This document shows positions 14,097 to 15,245 of a stretch of 15,245 nt of DNA, piece by piece. The DNA is from DATKFM01 sp035544395 (GTDB lineage Bacteria > Pseudomonadota > Alphaproteobacteria > Dongiales > Dongiaceae). The stretch spans positions 1-15,245 of the forward strand of contig DATKFM010000024.1 of the NCBI GenBank assembly GCA_035544395.1, read 5' to 3'. Each line of letters begins with the position of its first letter. Position 1 is the stretch's first letter. The notes below the pieces were generated by a model. The model did not search any database. It worked only from the letters and a program-made list of their open reading frames with translations, and had not been told where the DNA came from. Made by a program: the position numbers and the translations under genes.

Positions 14097-14834
14097 GTGA
14101 TCTGCGAAATATGCGTGGATTCGGTGGCCGGCGTCCGCGCCGCTAAGGCTGCAGGGGCGGACAGGGTCGAGCTCTGTGGCGATCTCCTGGAGGGAGGCAC
14201 CACACCTAGTCGCGGCATGATCCGCCAGGCGCGGGCAATTGCCGGCATCAAGCTCCATGTGATCATCCGGCCGCGCGGCGGCGATTTCCTCTTGGACGAC
14301 GATGAATTCGCTGTCATGCAGGCCGACATCGACACCGCCAAGGCCGAAGGCGCCGACGGCGTCGTCATCGGCTTGCTGTCCGCCGACGGCAAAGTCGACA
14401 CGACTCGGACGCAAAGCTTGATAGTGCAGGCCCGGCCGCTTTCGGTCACGTTTCACCGGGCATTCGACATGACGCCCGATCCGTTCGAAGCGCTGGAGGC
14501 GCTGATCGGGCTGGGCGTTGACCGCATCCTCACCTCCGGCCAGGAGGCGACCGTGCTCGAAGGGCTGCCGCTGATCGCCGAGCTTGTCCGCCGTGCGGCC
14601 GACAGGATCATCGTCATGCCCGGCGGCGGCATCACCGCACGCAATGTCGATCGTATCGTCACCACGGCAAAGCCACGGGAGATCCATTTCGCGGCGCTCG
14701 AACCGGCGGATGGCGGCATGCGGTTTCGCCGCCACCACGTATTCATGGGCGGCGAACTGCGTCCGCCGGAATTCGATCGCCTTGTCACGTCCCTCGAATC
14801 CATTCGGGCCGTGATGACTCGGACGCCGGGTTGA
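14097..14834 (+). CDS. cutC: CutC family protein (copper homeostasis protein CutC)
   Basis: A 245-residue TIM-barrel protein, close to the family's usual length (E. coli CutC is 248). EICVDSVAGVRAAKAAGADRVELC, GGTTPSRG, HVIIRPRGGDF, LSVTFHRAFDM, DRILTSGQ and IVMPGGGI all match CutC. It was first named for copper tolerance in E. coli, but its biochemical role is still unclear. It must not be confused with the glycyl-radical choline lyase also called CutC. The start is GTG at 14097, behind GAAAGGGG at about 14083-14090. It sits 128 nt after the flavoprotein gene; that gap holds nothing I can identify apart from a short GCACC/GGTGC repeat near 13987. It is on the same strand as its neighbours but probably not in one operon with them. 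Confidence 0.92.
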   Translation: MICEICVDSVAGVRAAKAAGADRVELCGDLLEGGTTPSRGMIRQARAIAGIKLHVIIRPRGGDFLLDDDEFAVMQADIDTAKAEGADGVVIGLLSADGKVDTTRTQSLIVQARPLSVTFHRAFDMTPDPFEALEALIGLGVDRILTSGQEATVLEGLPLIAELVRRAADRIIVMPGGGITARNVDRIVTTAKPREIHFAALEPADGGMRFRRHHVFMGGELRPPEFDRLVTSLESIRAVMTRTPG

Positions 14835-14943
14835 CACCGCTGGATTTCGCCGGAGAGTCTTGCTGATAGCCGCCGCCTTGCTGTATGTGCGGATTCGCAA
14901 GTGAAGGCGGGGATCGAACAGAGTGAAAGGTACGGGGCGACGC

Positions 14944-15245
14944 ATGAAGACCGAGGACCTGGCAAAAACAGAATCCGCCGCATCGCTGGCGACACGAATC
15001 CGCCGCAAGGAGATCTCGCCGGTCGAAGCGGTGGATAGCGCCATCGCCCGCATCGAGGCGCATAATCCGAAGATCAATGCGCTCATCATCTTCGGGTACG
15101 AAGATGCCCGGAAGGCCGCGAAGGCGGCTGAGGCCGCGATCATGCGTGGCGACAAGGTCGGCGCCCTGCACGGCGTGCCCATCGCCATGAAGGACTGCTT
15201 CGACTTCAAGCGGGGCTGGGTCACCACCTTCGGCGGCATCCGCGC
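14944..15245 (+). CDS. Amidase-signature family enzyme, N-terminal part (cut by window edge)
   Basis: The first 100 residues of a typically ~450-500-residue amidase. ISPVEAVDSAIARIEAHNPKINAL and LHGVPIAMKDCFD are the standard N-terminal hallmarks of the amidase-signature family (GatA-like, hydrazidase, aryl/alkyl-amidase). K83 in PIAMKD is the first residue of the Ser-Ser-Lys triad; the two Ser positions lie beyond the window. These enzymes hydrolyse amide bonds in the cytoplasm. GAAAGG about 16 nt upstream and the conserved start support ATG 14944. Substrate cannot be judged from this part. It is 109 nt downstream of cutC. Confidence 0.88.
   Translation, partial: MKTEDLAKTESAASLATRIRRKEISPVEAVDSAIARIEAHNPKINALIIFGYEDARKAAKAAEAAIMRGDKVGALHGVPIAMKDCFDFKRGWVTTFGGIR

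Noticed and set aside
14097..14834. Choline trimethylamine-lyase (also named CutC)
   Set aside because: That enzyme is a glycyl-radical protein of over 800 residues; this is the 245-residue TIM-barrel CutC.
13815..15239. Long open frame (474 codons) on the minus strand across CutC and the amidase
   Set aside because: It is antisense to two clearly recognised genes, with low-complexity Arg/Ala/Asp-rich translation and no domain; typical of GC-rich third-position shadows.

Overview
The window looks like chromosomal DNA of a GC-rich proteobacterium. An alphaproteobacterium is the best guess, because of the GC-rich third codon positions, the mix of gene families and the similarity of the polyamine genes to the Pseudomonas and enteric spu/puu genes. 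This is inferred from composition and gene content only; there is no rRNA or other phylogenetic marker.

Layout. (1) 1-1246, minus: the N-terminal ~415 residues of a SpuC-like class III aminotransferase, cut by the left edge. (2) 1635-4758, plus: a tight cluster starting with a divergent Lgt-like membrane protein that overlaps, by 14 nt, a 490-residue radical SAM protein of the tetraether synthase (Tes/MJ0619)-like type. This overlaps (ATGA) a small membrane protein, followed by two more small membrane proteins that look like tandem paralogues. (3) 4856-8259, minus: a DMT/EamA transporter, a gamma-glutamylputrescine synthetase-like enzyme (PuuA/SpuB type) and a guanidino-modifying (DDAH/arginine deiminase-like) enzyme. 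(4) 8404-10604, plus: a PuuB-like FAD oxidase, then two VOC (glyoxalase-fold) proteins. (5) 10710-13968, plus: a secreted PQQ alcohol dehydrogenase with the Asp-x-Asp lanthanide signature, a secreted c-type cytochrome that overlaps it, and a Cys-rich flavodoxin-fold protein. (6) 14097-15245, plus: CutC and the N-terminus of an amidase-signature enzyme cut by the right edge.

How the genes fit together. Regions 1, 3 and 4 hold the core of gamma-glutamylated or direct-transamination polyamine catabolism: SpuC-like transaminase, PuuA-like ligase and PuuB-like oxidase. The DDAH-like hydrolase could feed in arginine-derived compounds. Region 5 is a periplasmic alcohol oxidation module, with dehydrogenase passing electrons to a dedicated cytochrome c. 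Region 2 is the least conventional part. A probable lipid-binding membrane protein that has lost the canonical Lgt catalytic His is translationally coupled to a radical SAM enzyme whose closest recognised relatives join or modify lipid chains, with small membrane proteins attached. It is the best candidate here for an undescribed system, probably one acting on membrane lipids.

No tRNA, rRNA, insertion sequence, CRISPR array or attachment site was seen.
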